Positions 1 through 9,489 of a DNA stretch of 64,000 nucleotides are shown piece by piece (the first letter of the stretch is position 1; every line of letters begins with the position of its first letter). The stretch is taken from positions 1,116,001 through 1,180,000 of the forward strand of contig NZ_CP119127.1 of the NCBI RefSeq assembly GCF_030128825.1. The letters run 5' to 3'. Below the pieces are notes generated by a model. That model made no database searches. It saw nothing but the letters and a program-made list of their open reading frames with translations, and had not been told where the DNA came from. The DNA comes from Sphingobium sp. WTD-1 (GTDB lineage Bacteria; Pseudomonadota; Alphaproteobacteria; Sphingomonadales; Sphingomonadaceae). Position numbers and translations under genes: made by a program.

Positions 1-857
1 TCGTCCGCCGCCTCGGGCACGCCGACATGGGCGAAGGTGTCGGCGATCAGGCCGGTGGGGCTGACCATGCACAGGTTGATCGTGCCGCCGTCCGAGGTGC
101 GGAAATTGCCCATGAAGGGGTTGCGCAGCGATCCGCCGGAACTCGGCATGCCGTTGCGGGTCAATATGTCGGTCTCCATCACCTGTGCGATCAGCGCGCC
201 CGACGCCCACCAGGCGCTCGACAGCAGCGAGACGTCCAGCTCGACCGCCTCGCCGGTCTTTTCGCGGTGGAACAGCGCGCCGGAAATGCCGCCGGCGATG
301 AACATGCCGCCGATGGAATCGCCAAAGGCGGGAATGCCCTGGGTCAGCGGGCCGGGCAGTTCCTCGGGCGTCATCGCATGGGCCACGCCGCTGCGCGACC
401 AGAAGCAGGTGCCGTCGAAGCCGCCCACCTCGCGCTCCGGCCCCTTGTTGCCCAGCGCGCTGCCACGGGAATAGATGATGTTGGGATTGACCGCGCGGAT
501 ATGCTCGACGTCGAACTTGTTCTTCTGCCGCACCTGGGGAAGATAGTTGGTCAGGAACACGTCGGCGCTTTTGGCCAGCTCATAGAGCACGGCCTGGCCT
601 TCCTCCGTCGACAGGTCGATGCCGACGCTGCGCTTGCCGCGATTGGGATGCTCGAACAAAGTGTGGCGCAGCGGGTCGAGCTGCACCCCGCCCATGTTCA
701 GGAACCCGCGCTGCGTGTCGCCGCGCACCGGATGCTCGATCTTGATGACGTCCGCGCCCCAGTCGGCCAGGATCGCGCCGGCAGCCGGCACATAGGTGAA
801 CTGCGCCACTTCCAGAACGCGCACCCCCTTCATCACCTGGGTCATAAAATCAGCCAT
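1..857 (-). CDS. Class III CoA-transferase (CaiB/BaiF family), 3' end beyond window
   Basis: The reverse strand is open from an ATG at 857 to the window edge, giving about 285 residues without a stop. The start reads MADFMTQVMKGVRVLEVAQF and continues with WGADVIKIEHP, the typical N-terminal signature of formyl-CoA transferase/CaiB enzymes. These move CoA from a donor acyl-CoA to a free acid. The family catalytic Asp probably lies in the GGFDGT stretch. It is divergent from the SDR at 1065 and probably activates a carboxylic substrate or intermediate. The true C-terminus is not visible. The long plus-strand ORF over it is a shadow, since the reverse frame carries all the conserved family motifs. 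Confidence 0.85.
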   Translation of the reverse strand, partial: MADFMTQVMKGVRVLEVAQFTYVPAAGAILADWGADVIKIEHPVRGDTQRGFLNMGGVQLDPLRHTLFEHPNRGKRSVGIDLSTEEGQAVLYELAKSADVFLTNYLPQVRQKNKFDVEHIRAVNPNIIYSRGSALGNKGPEREVGGFDGTCFWSRSGVAHAMTPEELPGPLTQGIPAFGDSIGGMFIAGGISGALFHREKTGEAVELDVSLLSSAWWASGALIAQVMETDILTRNGMPSSGGSLRNPFMGNFRTSDGGTINLCMVSPTGLIADTFAHVGVPEAAD

Positions 858-1064
858 CCCCTCATTCGCCGCATGATGCGACCTGTTGGGGAAAGGGTAG
901 AAGCTGCGCTGGTCGCCGCAAGTCCGGCGGGCCTGCTATCGCTATCGCGATGCGCCCCGGCCCCCTAGCGCCGCAGCGATATTGCCGGCGTCGGCCGGGC
1001 CATGGGTTGAGCCGCCTTGCCGCTGTGCCATAGCCGGTCCGAAAACAGATGTGGGAGACATGCC

Positions 1065-1856
1065 ATGAAACTCGACTCTTCCCTGTCCGCCGTGGTGACC
1101 GGCGGCGCGTCGGGCCTGGGGCTGGCGACGGTACGGGCGCTGCGCGAAGCCGGCGTCAAGGTCGCGATCTTCGATATCAACGAGGATAGCGGCCAGGCGA
1201 TCGCGGCGGAGGTCGGTGCTACCTTCTGCAAGGTCGACATCATGTCGGAAGACAGCGTGCTCGCCGGTTTCGACGCGGCGCGGGCGGCGCAGGGGCAGGA
1301 ACGCATCCTGGTCCATTGCGCGGTGGTGTCGAAGGGCGGCAAGACCGTGTCGAAGGACAAGGAGACCGGCGGCTTCAAGCGCATGTCGACGCAGGATTAT
1401 GCGATTTCGGCCGAAGGCGTGCTGGTCGCCAGCTATCGCATCGCCTCGATCGGGGCGCTCGGCATGGCGGCGCTCGACCCGCTGGAGGATGGCGAGCGGG
1501 GCAGCATCCTGTTGACCTCCAGTGCTGCGGCGCAGGATGGGCAGGTCGGCCAGGTCGCCTATGGCTCGCTGAAAGCCGGGGTCAACGGCATGGTGCTGCC
1601 AATGGCGCGCGACCTGATGGAGCTGGGGATTCGCGTCAATGCGATCATGCCGGGCATCTTTGCGACGCCGCCGATGCTGCGCTTCAAGGACATGAACCCG
1701 GCCATGTACGAAAGCCTGAACAACAGCGTTCCCTTCCCCAAGCGTCTCGGAAAGCCCGAGGAATTTGCCGGGCTGGCGCTGGAGATCACGCGCAACAGCT
1801 ACATCAATGCCCAGCTGTTCCGCATCGACGGCGCGATTCGCTTTCCGCCGCGCTGA
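1065..1856 (+). CDS. SDR family NAD(P)-dependent oxidoreductase
   Basis: The 263-residue protein has the nucleotide-binding motif TGGASGLG (residues 12-19), Ser152/153 and the YxxxK pair Tyr166/Lys170, so the classical SDR catalytic set is present. The usual NAG motif is replaced by HCAVVS. It resembles 3-hydroxyacyl-CoA dehydrogenase type 2 (HSD10-like) enzymes, which oxidise a hydroxyacyl-CoA or hydroxysteroid in the cytoplasm; the substrate is an inference. I chose the ATG at 1065 because GGGAG lies about 9 bases upstream and the glycine motif then falls at the usual distance from the N-terminus. The open frame extends to 1017 but without a family-like N-terminus. It is followed by a hairpin terminator. 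Confidence 0.85.
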   Translation: MKLDSSLSAVVTGGASGLGLATVRALREAGVKVAIFDINEDSGQAIAAEVGATFCKVDIMSEDSVLAGFDAARAAQGQERILVHCAVVSKGGKTVSKDKETGGFKRMSTQDYAISAEGVLVASYRIASIGALGMAALDPLEDGERGSILLTSSAAAQDGQVGQVAYGSLKAGVNGMVLPMARDLMELGIRVNAIMPGIFATPPMLRFKDMNPAMYESLNNSVPFPKRLGKPEEFAGLALEITRNSYINAQLFRIDGAIRFPPR

Positions 1857-1886
1857 ATCAACGGCGCTGCATCCATTGGGCGAAGA

Positions 1887-1916
1887 GGCCGCGTTCCATA
1901 TGGACGCGGCCTTTTG
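1887..1916 (+). terminator. Rho-independent terminator after SDR gene
   Basis: Arms GGCCGCGT and ACGCGGCC enclose a small TCCATATGG-type loop and are followed by TTTT. It lies 30 bases after the SDR stop. Confidence 0.75.
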
Positions 1917-1957
1917 TCTGCCTGTCCAAGCCGCTGTTCGCACATGCAAAAATAAAT

Positions 1958-2005
1958 ACTAAGCTAGGTTGACATTATCGCCGGCAATAGCTAACCTAGC
2001 TTAGT
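1958..2005 (+). promoter_or_regulatory. Perfect 13-bp inverted repeat overlapping a candidate sigma70-type promoter
   Basis: ACTAAGCTAGGTT (1958-1970) and its exact reverse complement AACCTAGCTTAGT (1993-2005) are separated by 22 bases. A consensus -35 TTGACA sits at 1969-1974, and a weak -10 TAACCT (1992-1997) follows after 17 bases, so each arm overlaps one promoter element. This is the layout of a repressor operator, or of a hairpin at the transcript start. The next gene is the small secreted protein at 2056. The regulator is unknown. Confidence 0.6.
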
Positions 2006-2055
2006 GTTAAGGGGATATCGTTCCTCGACTCGTTTTTAGTTGAAGAGGTTGTGCC

Positions 2056-2358
2056 ATGACTCGTTTCGCCAAGATCGCCCTGTCGCTCTCCCTCGCCGCT
2101 GCTGCCCTGCCGCAGGTCGCTGCCGCCGGCGAAGCCGTCCAGATCAGCGCAGCCACTGCCGCCGCCGATTACAAGGGCAAGATGCTCTACACCGCCAGCG
2201 GCGATCGCCTGGCCGCCATCTATCGCGTCGCGGCTGACGGCAACGCCCAGATCATCCTCAACGGCAAGATGGTGAATGTTCCGGCGTCCAGCCTGACCGC
2301 CGCCGACGGCAAGCTGACCACCAGCCTGTCGAAGAAGGATCTGCTGACCGCGCACTAA
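2056..2358 (+). CDS. Small secreted protein of unknown function
   Basis: The 100-residue protein has a clear Sec signal peptide (MTRFAKIALSLSLAAAALPQ, likely cleavage after about residue 24). The mature part is about 76 residues, contains YKGKMLYTASGDRLAAIY and NAQIILNGKM, and has no cysteines. I do not recognise a family; the short beta-rich look recalls PRC-barrel-like periplasmic proteins, but that is only an impression. It is monocistronic, between a promoter with a striking inverted repeat (1958-2005) and a strong terminator (2403-2433), which suggests a separately regulated and possibly well-expressed periplasmic protein. Confidence 0.75.
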   Translation: MTRFAKIALSLSLAAAALPQVAAAGEAVQISAATAAADYKGKMLYTASGDRLAAIYRVAADGNAQIILNGKMVNVPASSLTAADGKLTTSLSKKDLLTAH

Positions 2359-2402
2359 GAGATCGCCGGGCGCGGCCTCCCCTGCGCCGGCCGATAGCGA
2401 AT

Positions 2403-2433
2403 GGGCCGCTCCTTGCCGGAGCGGCCCTTTTTT
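2403..2433 (+). terminator. Strong rho-independent terminator
   Basis: The 10-bp perfect stem GGGCCGCTCC/GGAGCGGCCC has a 5-base loop and is followed by six T. It ends the small secreted protein gene. Confidence 0.9.
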
Positions 2434-2472
2434 ATGTCCGGGAAGGGAGGGGCGCCGGGACGGCGGCAACCT

Positions 2473-2937
2473 TCAGGGCTTGACGATATTTTCGGAAATC
2501 GTGTCGAGCAGGCTGTTCAGGCGCTTGAGATCCTCAGTGGATACGCCGGCAAAGGCGACCTCCTCATTCTCCTGCGCGATGCCTGATAGCTGCATGGTGA
2601 TCGCCTGGCCGCGCTCGGTCAGGAATACGGCATGGGCGCGCCGGTCGTCATCCTTCTGCCGCCGTTCCAGCAGGCCGTCGGCACAGAGCCGGTCGATCAG
2701 CCGCCCGGCCGATGCCTCGGCCATTTCCAGCAGGTTGGCGATATGGCGCTGGGTCGTGCCGGGATAGCGCGCGACCGCCGCGATCACCGTCCATTGCGAG
2801 CGGGTGACGCCCAGCCGCACCACGCTCTGGTCGAAATGCGCGCGCAGCTGACGGGCGATGATCGTCAGCTTCATCGTCGCGTTGCGCATCAGCGCCGGCG
2901 GGTTGTCGGCGAGTGTCTTGTCCTGCAGGCTTTCCAT
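2473..2937 (-). CDS. MarR family transcriptional regulator
   Basis: From the ATG at 2937 the protein has about 154 residues, normal for MarR. It shows the winged-helix pattern: helix SQWTVIAAVARYPGTTQRHI, recognition helix around AEASAGRLIDRLCADGLLER, and the wing DDRRAHAVFLTERG. MarR proteins are usually dimeric repressors released by a small aromatic or acyl-CoA ligand. It lies downstream of the thiolase on the same strand and is probably cotranscribed. An alternative GTG start at 3027 overlaps the thiolase stop and adds 30 low-complexity residues. The MESLQDK start fits the family better, although no strong ribosome site is seen. Confidence 0.85.
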   Translation of the reverse strand: MESLQDKTLADNPPALMRNATMKLTIIARQLRAHFDQSVVRLGVTRSQWTVIAAVARYPGTTQRHIANLLEMAEASAGRLIDRLCADGLLERRQKDDDRRAHAVFLTERGQAITMQLSGIAQENEEVAFAGVSTEDLKRLNSLLDTISENIVKP

Positions 2938-3019
2938 TGTGCGCGCAGCATAGCGCCATCGCGGCGAAACGAAAGCAGCCTCCTCCTGTTCGGCGCAGCG
3001 CGGCGGCCGGACGATCCGA

Positions 3020-4276
3020 TCAGACACGTTCGATGATGATCGCGGGCGCCATGCCCCCGGCCGCGCACATGGTGATCAGGGCATAGCGGCCGCCGCTGCG
3101 CTCCAGCTCGTCGAGTGCGGTGCCGATCAGCACCGCGCCGGTCGCGCCGATCGGGTGGCCGAGCGCGATGGCGCCGCCATTGGGATTGAGCTTGGCGCGG
3201 TCGACGCCTAGGTCGCGGATGAACTTCTCCGTCACTACGGCAAAGGCTTCATTGACCTCGAACACATCGATGTCGGCCACGGTCAGCCCGGCCTTGGCCA
3301 GCACCTTGCGCGCGGCCGGGACCGGGGCGTTCAGCATCAGCGTCGGATCGTCGCCGACATTGGCGGTCGCGACGATGCGGGCGCGGGGCTTGAGCCCATG
3401 GGCGTCGGCATAGGCTTTCGAGGCGAGCAGGATCGCGGCCGCGCCATCGACCACGCCCGACGAGGTGCCGGCATGATGCAGTGGCTCGATCGCAAGATCG
3501 GGATATTTCTGGTTGATGAGCTGGCGGAAGGTCGGCCCATCCTGGCGCGAGGGCATGTCCATGAAGGCTGCGAAGGCGGGTTTCAGCCCGGCAAGCTGCT
3601 CGGCCGTGGTGTCGGGGCGGGGATATTCCTCATGGTCCAGCACGACGCTGCCATCCTCGTCATGCACCGGCACGGTCGACCTGGCGAAGCGGCCTTCCTT
3701 GAGCGCGATGCCGGCCCTGCGCTGGCTTTCGGCGCCAAAGGCATCCAGATCTTCGCGCGTGATCCCTTCCATCGCGGCGATCGCATCGGCGGCGACGCCC
3801 TGGTTCGACTGGGGATGCTTGTCCTGCAAGCGCATATTGCCGGTGCCAAGCCCGCCAGCGGCCTTCACGCCGGCCTCGCGCAGCGACTGGCCATACCAGG
3901 TGACATAGGACATCATCTCGGTGCCGCCGGCGATCACCAGATCCTCCATGCCGGACATGATCTGCGCCGCAGCCAGATTGGTGGCGGTCAGGCCGCTGCC
4001 GCAGAAGCGGTCCAGCGTCACGCCTGAAGCCTTGACGTCATAGCCCGCATCGAGCGCCGCCATCCGGCCAAGGTCGCCACCCTGCAACCCCATCTGTGCG
4101 CTGGTGCCCCAGATGATGTCATCGACATCGGCGGTGTTCAGATTGTTGCGGTCCTTGAGCGCTTTCAGCACCGCGACGGCGATATGCTGCGGGTGCATGT
4201 GCGACAGCGCGCCCTTGCCCATCTTGCCGATGCTGCGCGGGGTGCGGACGGCATCAATGATATAGGCGTCGGTCAA
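3020..4276 (-). CDS. Thiolase (acetyl-CoA acetyltransferase family)
   Basis: The 418-residue protein has full thiolase length. The nucleophilic Cys is Cys92 in DRFCGSGL, the C-terminal His is His374 in GHPIGATG, and the second Cys is Cys404 in MCAAGGMA. It would catalyse thiolytic cleavage of a 3-ketoacyl-CoA, or the reverse condensation, in the cytoplasm. The N-terminus [18 protein letters not shown] is typical of the degradative FadA/AtoB branch. It is followed by the MarR gene and diverges from the MFS gene at 4437. In this setting it probably does the last step of a beta-oxidation-like round. Confidence 0.93.
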   Translation of the reverse strand: MTDAYIIDAVRTPRSIGKMGKGALSHMHPQHIAVAVLKALKDRNNLNTADVDDIIWGTSAQMGLQGGDLGRMAALDAGYDVKASGVTLDRFCGSGLTATNLAAAQIMSGMEDLVIAGGTEMMSYVTWYGQSLREAGVKAAGGLGTGNMRLQDKHPQSNQGVAADAIAAMEGITREDLDAFGAESQRRAGIALKEGRFARSTVPVHDEDGSVVLDHEEYPRPDTTAEQLAGLKPAFAAFMDMPSRQDGPTFRQLINQKYPDLAIEPLHHAGTSSGVVDGAAAILLASKAYADAHGLKPRARIVATANVGDDPTLMLNAPVPAARKVLAKAGLTVADIDVFEVNEAFAVVTEKFIRDLGVDRAKLNPNGGAIALGHPIGATGAVLIGTALDELERSGGRYALITMCAAGGMAPAIIIERV

Positions 4277-4436
4277 GCATCTTCTCCCGGTCTCTTTTGC
4301 CGCAGGCGCGGCTCTCGCATCCTATCGCATGGAAGCGGGACGGCCCCCAATCGCACAGGCGATTGATCGCGCGCGGATTGGCCTGTGTCGCCCGGCTGGT
4401 GCAGGCTGGGCGGGCAGATGATGAGGAGGGAGAAGG

Positions 4437-6101
4437 ATGGCGCAAGGCGAAGTCGCGCAGGCGACGGGCGGCAGCTTCGCGCCGCTGCGCGAACCGGTGT
4501 TCCGCCGCATCTGGACCGCCAGCCTGCTCTCCAACTTCGGCCAGCTGATCCTGGGCGTCGGCGCGGCATGGGAAATGACGCGGATGAGCGCGTCGCCCAG
4601 CATGGTGGCACTGGTCCAGACCGCGATGATGCTGCCGCTGATGCTGGTGACATTGCCCGCCGGCGCCTTTGCCGACATGTTCGACCGCCGGCGGATCGCG
4701 ATGAGCGGCCTCGCTTTCTCCATGGCCTGCGCCGCGCTGCTGACCTTCCTGGCCTGGACCGGGCATAGTTCGCCCTGGATGCTGCTCGCCTTCTGTTCGC
4801 TGATCGGCGCGGGCGTCGCGCTCTATTCGCCGGCCTGGCAGGCGTCGATCAGCGAACAGGTCGGGCCGCGCCTGCTGCCCGCCGCCGTGGCGCTGGGCAC
4901 GATCAGCTATAATGTCGCGCGCAGCTTCGGTCCGGCGCTGGGTGGCATCATCGTGCTGGCGGCCGGTGCCCATGCCGCCTTTGCGATCAACGCCATCTGC
5001 TATCTGCCGCTGTTCCTCGCCTTCTTCGCCTGGCAGCGGCGTCATGTCCCTGCGCGCCTGCCGCCCGAACAGTTCCACCGGGCGATGGTGTCGGGCATGC
5101 GTTACGCGCTGCATGCGGGGGCGATCCGCACGGTGCTGCTGCGCGCCTTCCTGTTCGGACTGGCCGGGGCGTCGGCGTCGGCGCTTGCGCCGCTTGTGGC
5201 GAAGGATCTGCTGGGTGGCGATGCCAGCGTCTATGGCCTGTTGTTGGGCGCCAGCGGGGTGGGCGCCGTGCTGGGGGCGCTGCTGGTCGGGCCATGCCGC
5301 GACCGCTTCGGAACGCAGCGGACCACCGCCGTGCTGGCGCTGGTCAGCGGCATCGCGCTCGCGCTGGTCGGGGTCAGCCGCCATGTGCCGCTCACCTGCC
5401 TGGCATTGCTGGTCGCGGGGGGCGCCAATATCCTGACCATCGCCCTGTTCAACGTCTCGGTCCAGCTGTCGGCACCGCGCTGGGTCACGGCGCGGGCCTT
5501 GTCGCTCTTCTCCTCGGCGCTGACCGGCGGCATCGCGATCGGCGCGCTGCTCTGGGGGCTGGTGGCGCAAAGCTGGTCGGTCGACATCGCCATGTATGGA
5601 TCGGGGCTGGCATTGGCATTGCTGCCGCTGGTGGGCTGGCTGTTGCCGCTGCCCGAAACCAGCGAGGCGGATGTCGAGCCCTTCGTCATTGCGGGCGAAC
5701 CGGAAGTCGGCATGGCGCTCACCCGGCGTTCCGGCCCGGTCATCATCGAGATCGACTATGATGTCGATCCTGATCAGGCGCGCGATTTCTATGCGGCGAT
5801 GGTGGAGGTGCAGCGCACCCGCATGCGCAATGGCGGCTTCAACTGGTCGATCGCGCGCGACATCGCCAATCCCGCGCTGTGGACTGAGCGCTATCAATGC
5901 CCGACCTGGGGCGATTATCTCCATATGCGCGATCGTTTCACCCAGGCCGACAAGCTGGCGCAGCAGGTGGCGCGCGCCTTTGACCGCAAGGCCGGCGAGG
6001 TACGGGTGCGGCGGCGGCTGGAGCGGCCATTCGGATCGGTCCGCTGGCGCGCCGATACGCCCGATCCGCGTCAGGATACGATCGGATATCTCGGCCCCTG
6101 A
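4437..6101 (+). CDS. MFS transporter of the MFS_3/EntS-like type with C-terminal soluble domain
   Basis: The 554-residue protein begins after a good ribosome site (GGGAG upstream of ATG 4437). About 400 residues contain the transmembrane segments typical of MFS exporters, with the loop FADMFDRRRIAMSG after the second helix. The last 120-130 residues, from about VIIEIDYDVDPDQARDFYAAM, are soluble and resemble a ferredoxin-like antibiotic-monooxygenase (ABM) fold; this tail occurs in MFS_3 proteins. The cargo is unknown, and efflux of a metabolite or siderophore-like compound is plausible. It is divergent from the thiolase. Confidence 0.85.
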   Translation: MAQGEVAQATGGSFAPLREPVFRRIWTASLLSNFGQLILGVGAAWEMTRMSASPSMVALVQTAMMLPLMLVTLPAGAFADMFDRRRIAMSGLAFSMACAALLTFLAWTGHSSPWMLLAFCSLIGAGVALYSPAWQASISEQVGPRLLPAAVALGTISYNVARSFGPALGGIIVLAAGAHAAFAINAICYLPLFLAFFAWQRRHVPARLPPEQFHRAMVSGMRYALHAGAIRTVLLRAFLFGLAGASASALAPLVAKDLLGGDASVYGLLLGASGVGAVLGALLVGPCRDRFGTQRTTAVLALVSGIALALVGVSRHVPLTCLALLVAGGANILTIALFNVSVQLSAPRWVTARALSLFSSALTGGIAIGALLWGLVAQSWSVDIAMYGSGLALALLPLVGWLLPLPETSEADVEPFVIAGEPEVGMALTRRSGPVIIEIDYDVDPDQARDFYAAMVEVQRTRMRNGGFNWSIARDIANPALWTERYQCPTWGDYLHMRDRFTQADKLAQQVARAFDRKAGEVRVRRRLERPFGSVRWRADTPDPRQDTIGYLGP

Positions 6102-6234
6102 ACGCGGCGCGGCAACGCCGAGGCGATGAGTCCGGCGCCGACCGCTTATCTGCGCGCGAGACCGTCGTTCTCCGCACTATCATGCCGCCCATAGGGAAGG
6201 CCGGACCACCGGCACCGATCATGGGAGGCAAGGG

Positions 6235-8424
6235 ATGATCCATCGGAAGACGCTTATTCGTTCGTCGGGCATTGGCGCGGCCATGCTGCTGGCCACGGTC
6301 TCGCACCTGGCCGTCGCGCAGGAGGCGGCGCCGCCGCCGGTCCAGAATGACCAGGATCTGATCATCGTCACCGCGCAGCGTCGCGCCGAATTGTCGCGCG
6401 ACGTGCCGATCAGCATCACCACCGTCACCCAGGACCAGCTGACCAGCGCCGGCGCCAGCCAGCTGACCGACATCGCCACCGTCACCCCGGCGCTGCGCTT
6501 CGACAGCGCCGCCGCCTTCGTCCAGCCGACCATTCGCGGTGTCGGCACCGCGGTCGCCAGCTCGGGCGGCGGCGCCAATGTGGGCATCTATGTCGACGGC
6601 TTCTACTCGCCCAACCCGCTGGCCGCCGATTTCCAGCTGATGAGCCTGAAAAGCGTGCAGGTGCTGAAAGGACCGCAGGGCACACTGTTCGGCCGGAACA
6701 CCACCGGCGGCGCGATCCTGCTGACAACCGCCGATCCCAGCAGCGACGGCGCGGGCGAGTTCAAGGTCAGCTATGGCCGCTTCAACAGCCTGGCGGTGCA
6801 GGGCTATGCCACCTTCGGCGTAGTTCAGGATGTGGCGATGGATGTCGAGGCGCTGTTCCGGCGCGGCAACGGCTTCGTCCATAATATCACCACCGGCAGC
6901 GACCGCGACGGGCGCTATAGCAACTGGTCGGTGCGAACGGGGATCAAGGCGGACCTGAGCGATTCCGTGTCGCTGCTGCTGCGCTACACCCATAGCGATA
7001 CCGACGATCCGACCCTGCTCAACACCAACATCTATGTCGGCGACGATATTGGCGGCGCGGGCACCAACCTGCCGTCCAGCCTCTACGCGACCAAACATGA
7101 TGACGTGGCGACCGGCGGCCCGACCGAATTCCTGTCGAACAATGATGTGATCCAGGGGACGCTGAAGGCGGACCTGGGCTTTGCCGACCTCACCTCCTAC
7201 ACCCAGTATCGCGACGAAAATTCGCTGATCGTCGAGGATCTGGACAGTACGGCGGCGAATATCTTCCTGTTGCACATTCCGGTGCGCAACCAGACCGTCT
7301 CGCAGGAATTGCTGCTGACCTCGAAGCCGGGCGGGCCGCTGCAATGGACCGCCGGCCTCTTCTACTTCAACAACAAGGATCGATGGGGCACGCGGGTCGG
7401 CACGCCGACCGCCGGCGATCCGCTCGCCAGCATTGCGCTGGGCGGTTCGGGCACCAACAGCAAATCCTATGCCGCCTTTGCCGACCTCACCTATGCCTTC
7501 ACGCCCGACCTCTTCTTGACGGTGGGTGGGCGCTACAGCCACGACAGGATCGGCGACGCCTATTATATCATCCCCTTCTCGGCCACGCGCACCTATGTGC
7601 CCGACCTCAAGGGCAACAAGTTCACGCCGCGCGCGGTGCTGCGCTATAAGCCCAGCGAGGAATCGAGCGTCTACGCCTCCTACAGCAAGGGCTATAAATC
7701 GGGCATTCTCGACGTCGGCGGCAATACCGGCAACAAGGTCGCGCCGGAGGATATCGACGCCTTTGAAGCGGGCTTCAAATATGATGATCGCCGCCTGTCG
7801 GTCGATCTGTCGGCCTATTATTATGATTACAAAAATCTGCAGGTGTCGCTCTATCGCGGCAACCCGCCCTCGGCCCAGATCATCAACGCCGCCTCGTCGG
7901 AAATCTATGGTCTGGAAGGCCAGCTTTCCTATCGGCTGACCGACCGGTTCCAGTTCAATGTCGGCGCCGCCTATACCCATGCGCGCTACACCAATTTCGA
8001 GGATGCGCCGATCTATACGCGCTGCACCCTCGCCAGTTGCGCGGCGCAGGGGATCAGCTTCGTCGTCGTGCCGACCCAGCTCAACGATGTGCATATGCAG
8101 CGCACGCCCGACTTCACCGGCAATGTCGGCGCGCGCTACACGCTGGACCTGGCGGGCGGTTCGCTCGCCCTGGCGGGCAATCTCTATTACACCTCGAAAT
8201 TCTATTTCGGCCCGTCCGGCACCCAGTTCGCGCAGAAGGGCTATGAGGTGCTGGCGCTGCGCGCCGAATGGACCGACGCCAGCGATCGTTTCTCGCTGGC
8301 CGTCTTCGGCGACAATGTCACCGACAGCCGCTACCGCACCCAGGTACTCAGCAATAATTTCGGCATCGGCAATGTCTGGAGCGCGCCCGCGACCTGGGGC
8401 GTCCAGGCCGGCGTCAAATTCTGA
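6235..8424 (+). CDS. TonB-dependent outer membrane receptor
   Basis: The 729-residue protein has a signal peptide cleaved near residue 28 (HLAVA|QEA). A TonB-box-like DLIIVTAQRR is followed by the plug start DVPISITTVTQDQL. The plug motif VQVLKGPQGTLFGRNTTGGAI is conserved in the family. The long beta-barrel ends in Phe (VQAGVKF), as expected for Bam-assembled porins. Sphingomonads use such receptors for uptake of hydrophobic or bulky substrates as well as for iron. Being next to catabolic genes, this one probably imports the compound degraded here. It is followed at once by the genes at 8450 and 9490. Confidence 0.95.
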   Translation: MIHRKTLIRSSGIGAAMLLATVSHLAVAQEAAPPPVQNDQDLIIVTAQRRAELSRDVPISITTVTQDQLTSAGASQLTDIATVTPALRFDSAAAFVQPTIRGVGTAVASSGGGANVGIYVDGFYSPNPLAADFQLMSLKSVQVLKGPQGTLFGRNTTGGAILLTTADPSSDGAGEFKVSYGRFNSLAVQGYATFGVVQDVAMDVEALFRRGNGFVHNITTGSDRDGRYSNWSVRTGIKADLSDSVSLLLRYTHSDTDDPTLLNTNIYVGDDIGGAGTNLPSSLYATKHDDVATGGPTEFLSNNDVIQGTLKADLGFADLTSYTQYRDENSLIVEDLDSTAANIFLLHIPVRNQTVSQELLLTSKPGGPLQWTAGLFYFNNKDRWGTRVGTPTAGDPLASIALGGSGTNSKSYAAFADLTYAFTPDLFLTVGGRYSHDRIGDAYYIIPFSATRTYVPDLKGNKFTPRAVLRYKPSEESSVYASYSKGYKSGILDVGGNTGNKVAPEDIDAFEAGFKYDDRRLSVDLSAYYYDYKNLQVSLYRGNPPSAQIINAASSEIYGLEGQLSYRLTDRFQFNVGAAYTHARYTNFEDAPIYTRCTLASCAAQGISFVVVPTQLNDVHMQRTPDFTGNVGARYTLDLAGGSLALAGNLYYTSKFYFGPSGTQFAQKGYEVLALRAEWTDASDRFSLAVFGDNVTDSRYRTQVLSNNFGIGNVWSAPATWGVQAGVKF

Positions 8425-8449
8425 TCGGGCGGCAAGGGAGAGGATGGCG

Positions 8450-9487
8450 ATGGGCAAGCACTATCGGGTGATCCAGTGGGCCACCGGCAATATCGGCGGC
8501 CGCGCCCTGCGCGCGGTGATCGAGCATCCGGGGCTGGACCTGGCCGGCCTGTGGGTCAGTTCGGCGGCCAAGGCGGGGCAGGATGCCGGCACGCTCGCCG
8601 GCACCGTGCCGCAGGGCATCACCGCCACCAGTGATGTCGACGCGCTGGTCGCGACGCCGGCCGACTGTGTCCTCTATATGCGGCAGGGGACCGATATCGA
8701 CGAACTGTGCCGGCTGCTGGCATCGGGCAAGAATGTCGTCACCACGCGCGGCGATTTCCACCACCCCGCCTCTCTGGACCCGGACGTCCGCGCCCGGATC
8801 GAGGCCGCCTGCCAGGCCGGCAACAGCTCGATCTACAGCACCGGCTCCAGCCCCGGTTTCGTGACCGAGGCGCTGACAATCCCGCTGCTCTCGCTCTCGC
8901 GCCGGCACGACTGCCTGACGATCGACGAGTTTGCCGACATGGAAAGCCGGGATTCGCCCGATTTGCTGTTCAACATCATGGGCTATGGCGTCGCGCCGAC
9001 CGCCTTCGACCAGCGCAAGGTCGACTATGTGAAGCATGATTTCGCCGGCTCGCTTGCCCAGCTGGCCGACGCCGCCGGCATCGCGGTCGACCGGTGGGAG
9101 GCATTCGGCGAAATGGCGGCGGCGACCCGCGACGTGACGATCGCGGCCGGCACGATCGCGGCCGGCACGGTCGGCGCCCAACGCATCACCATATCGGGGA
9201 TGCAGGGCGACAAGGCCGTGCTGCGCTTTCGCGCCAACTGGTATTGCACCCGCGACATCGACCGGCCCGACTGGGAATTGCGCGAATCCGGCTGGCGTAT
9301 CCGGGTTGAGGGCGACACGCCGCTCGACGTCCACATCAGCTTCCCGGTCGCGCCGGAGGATTATGCCGCCTTCACGCCGGGCCTGACCGCCCATCGCGCG
9401 GTGAATGCCATTGCGGCGGTCTGCGATGCGCCGCCGGGAATCCGCACCACCGCCGACCTGCCGCAGATCATCGCGCAACTGGGGTGA
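8450..9487 (+). CDS. DapB-like NAD(P)-binding oxidoreductase
   Basis: The protein has about 345 residues. The N-terminus MGKHYRVIQWATGNIGGRAL is a Rossmann motif of the dihydrodipicolinate-reductase/2,4-diaminopentanoate-dehydrogenase type. The C-terminal part (SGMQGDKAVLRFRANWYCTRD) matches the substrate domain of that group. I chose the ATG at 8450 because the purine-rich AAGGGAGAGG ends only just before the ATG at 8444, which is too close. It lies 25 bases after the TonB receptor and directly before an SDR, so the three are probably one operon. True DapB function in lysine synthesis is unlikely here; a dehydrogenase acting on a catabolic intermediate is an inference. Confidence 0.75.
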   Translation: MGKHYRVIQWATGNIGGRALRAVIEHPGLDLAGLWVSSAAKAGQDAGTLAGTVPQGITATSDVDALVATPADCVLYMRQGTDIDELCRLLASGKNVVTTRGDFHHPASLDPDVRARIEAACQAGNSSIYSTGSSPGFVTEALTIPLLSLSRRHDCLTIDEFADMESRDSPDLLFNIMGYGVAPTAFDQRKVDYVKHDFAGSLAQLADAAGIAVDRWEAFGEMAAATRDVTIAAGTIAAGTVGAQRITISGMQGDKAVLRFRANWYCTRDIDRPDWELRESGWRIRVEGDTPLDVHISFPVAPEDYAAFTPGLTAHRAVNAIAAVCDAPPGIRTTADLPQIIAQLG

Positions 9488-9489
9488 GC

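Noticed and set aside
5938..8457. 839-residue minus-strand ORF opposite the TonB receptor
   Set aside because: The plus strand has a full signal peptide, plug and barrel end. The minus frame has no recognisable domain.
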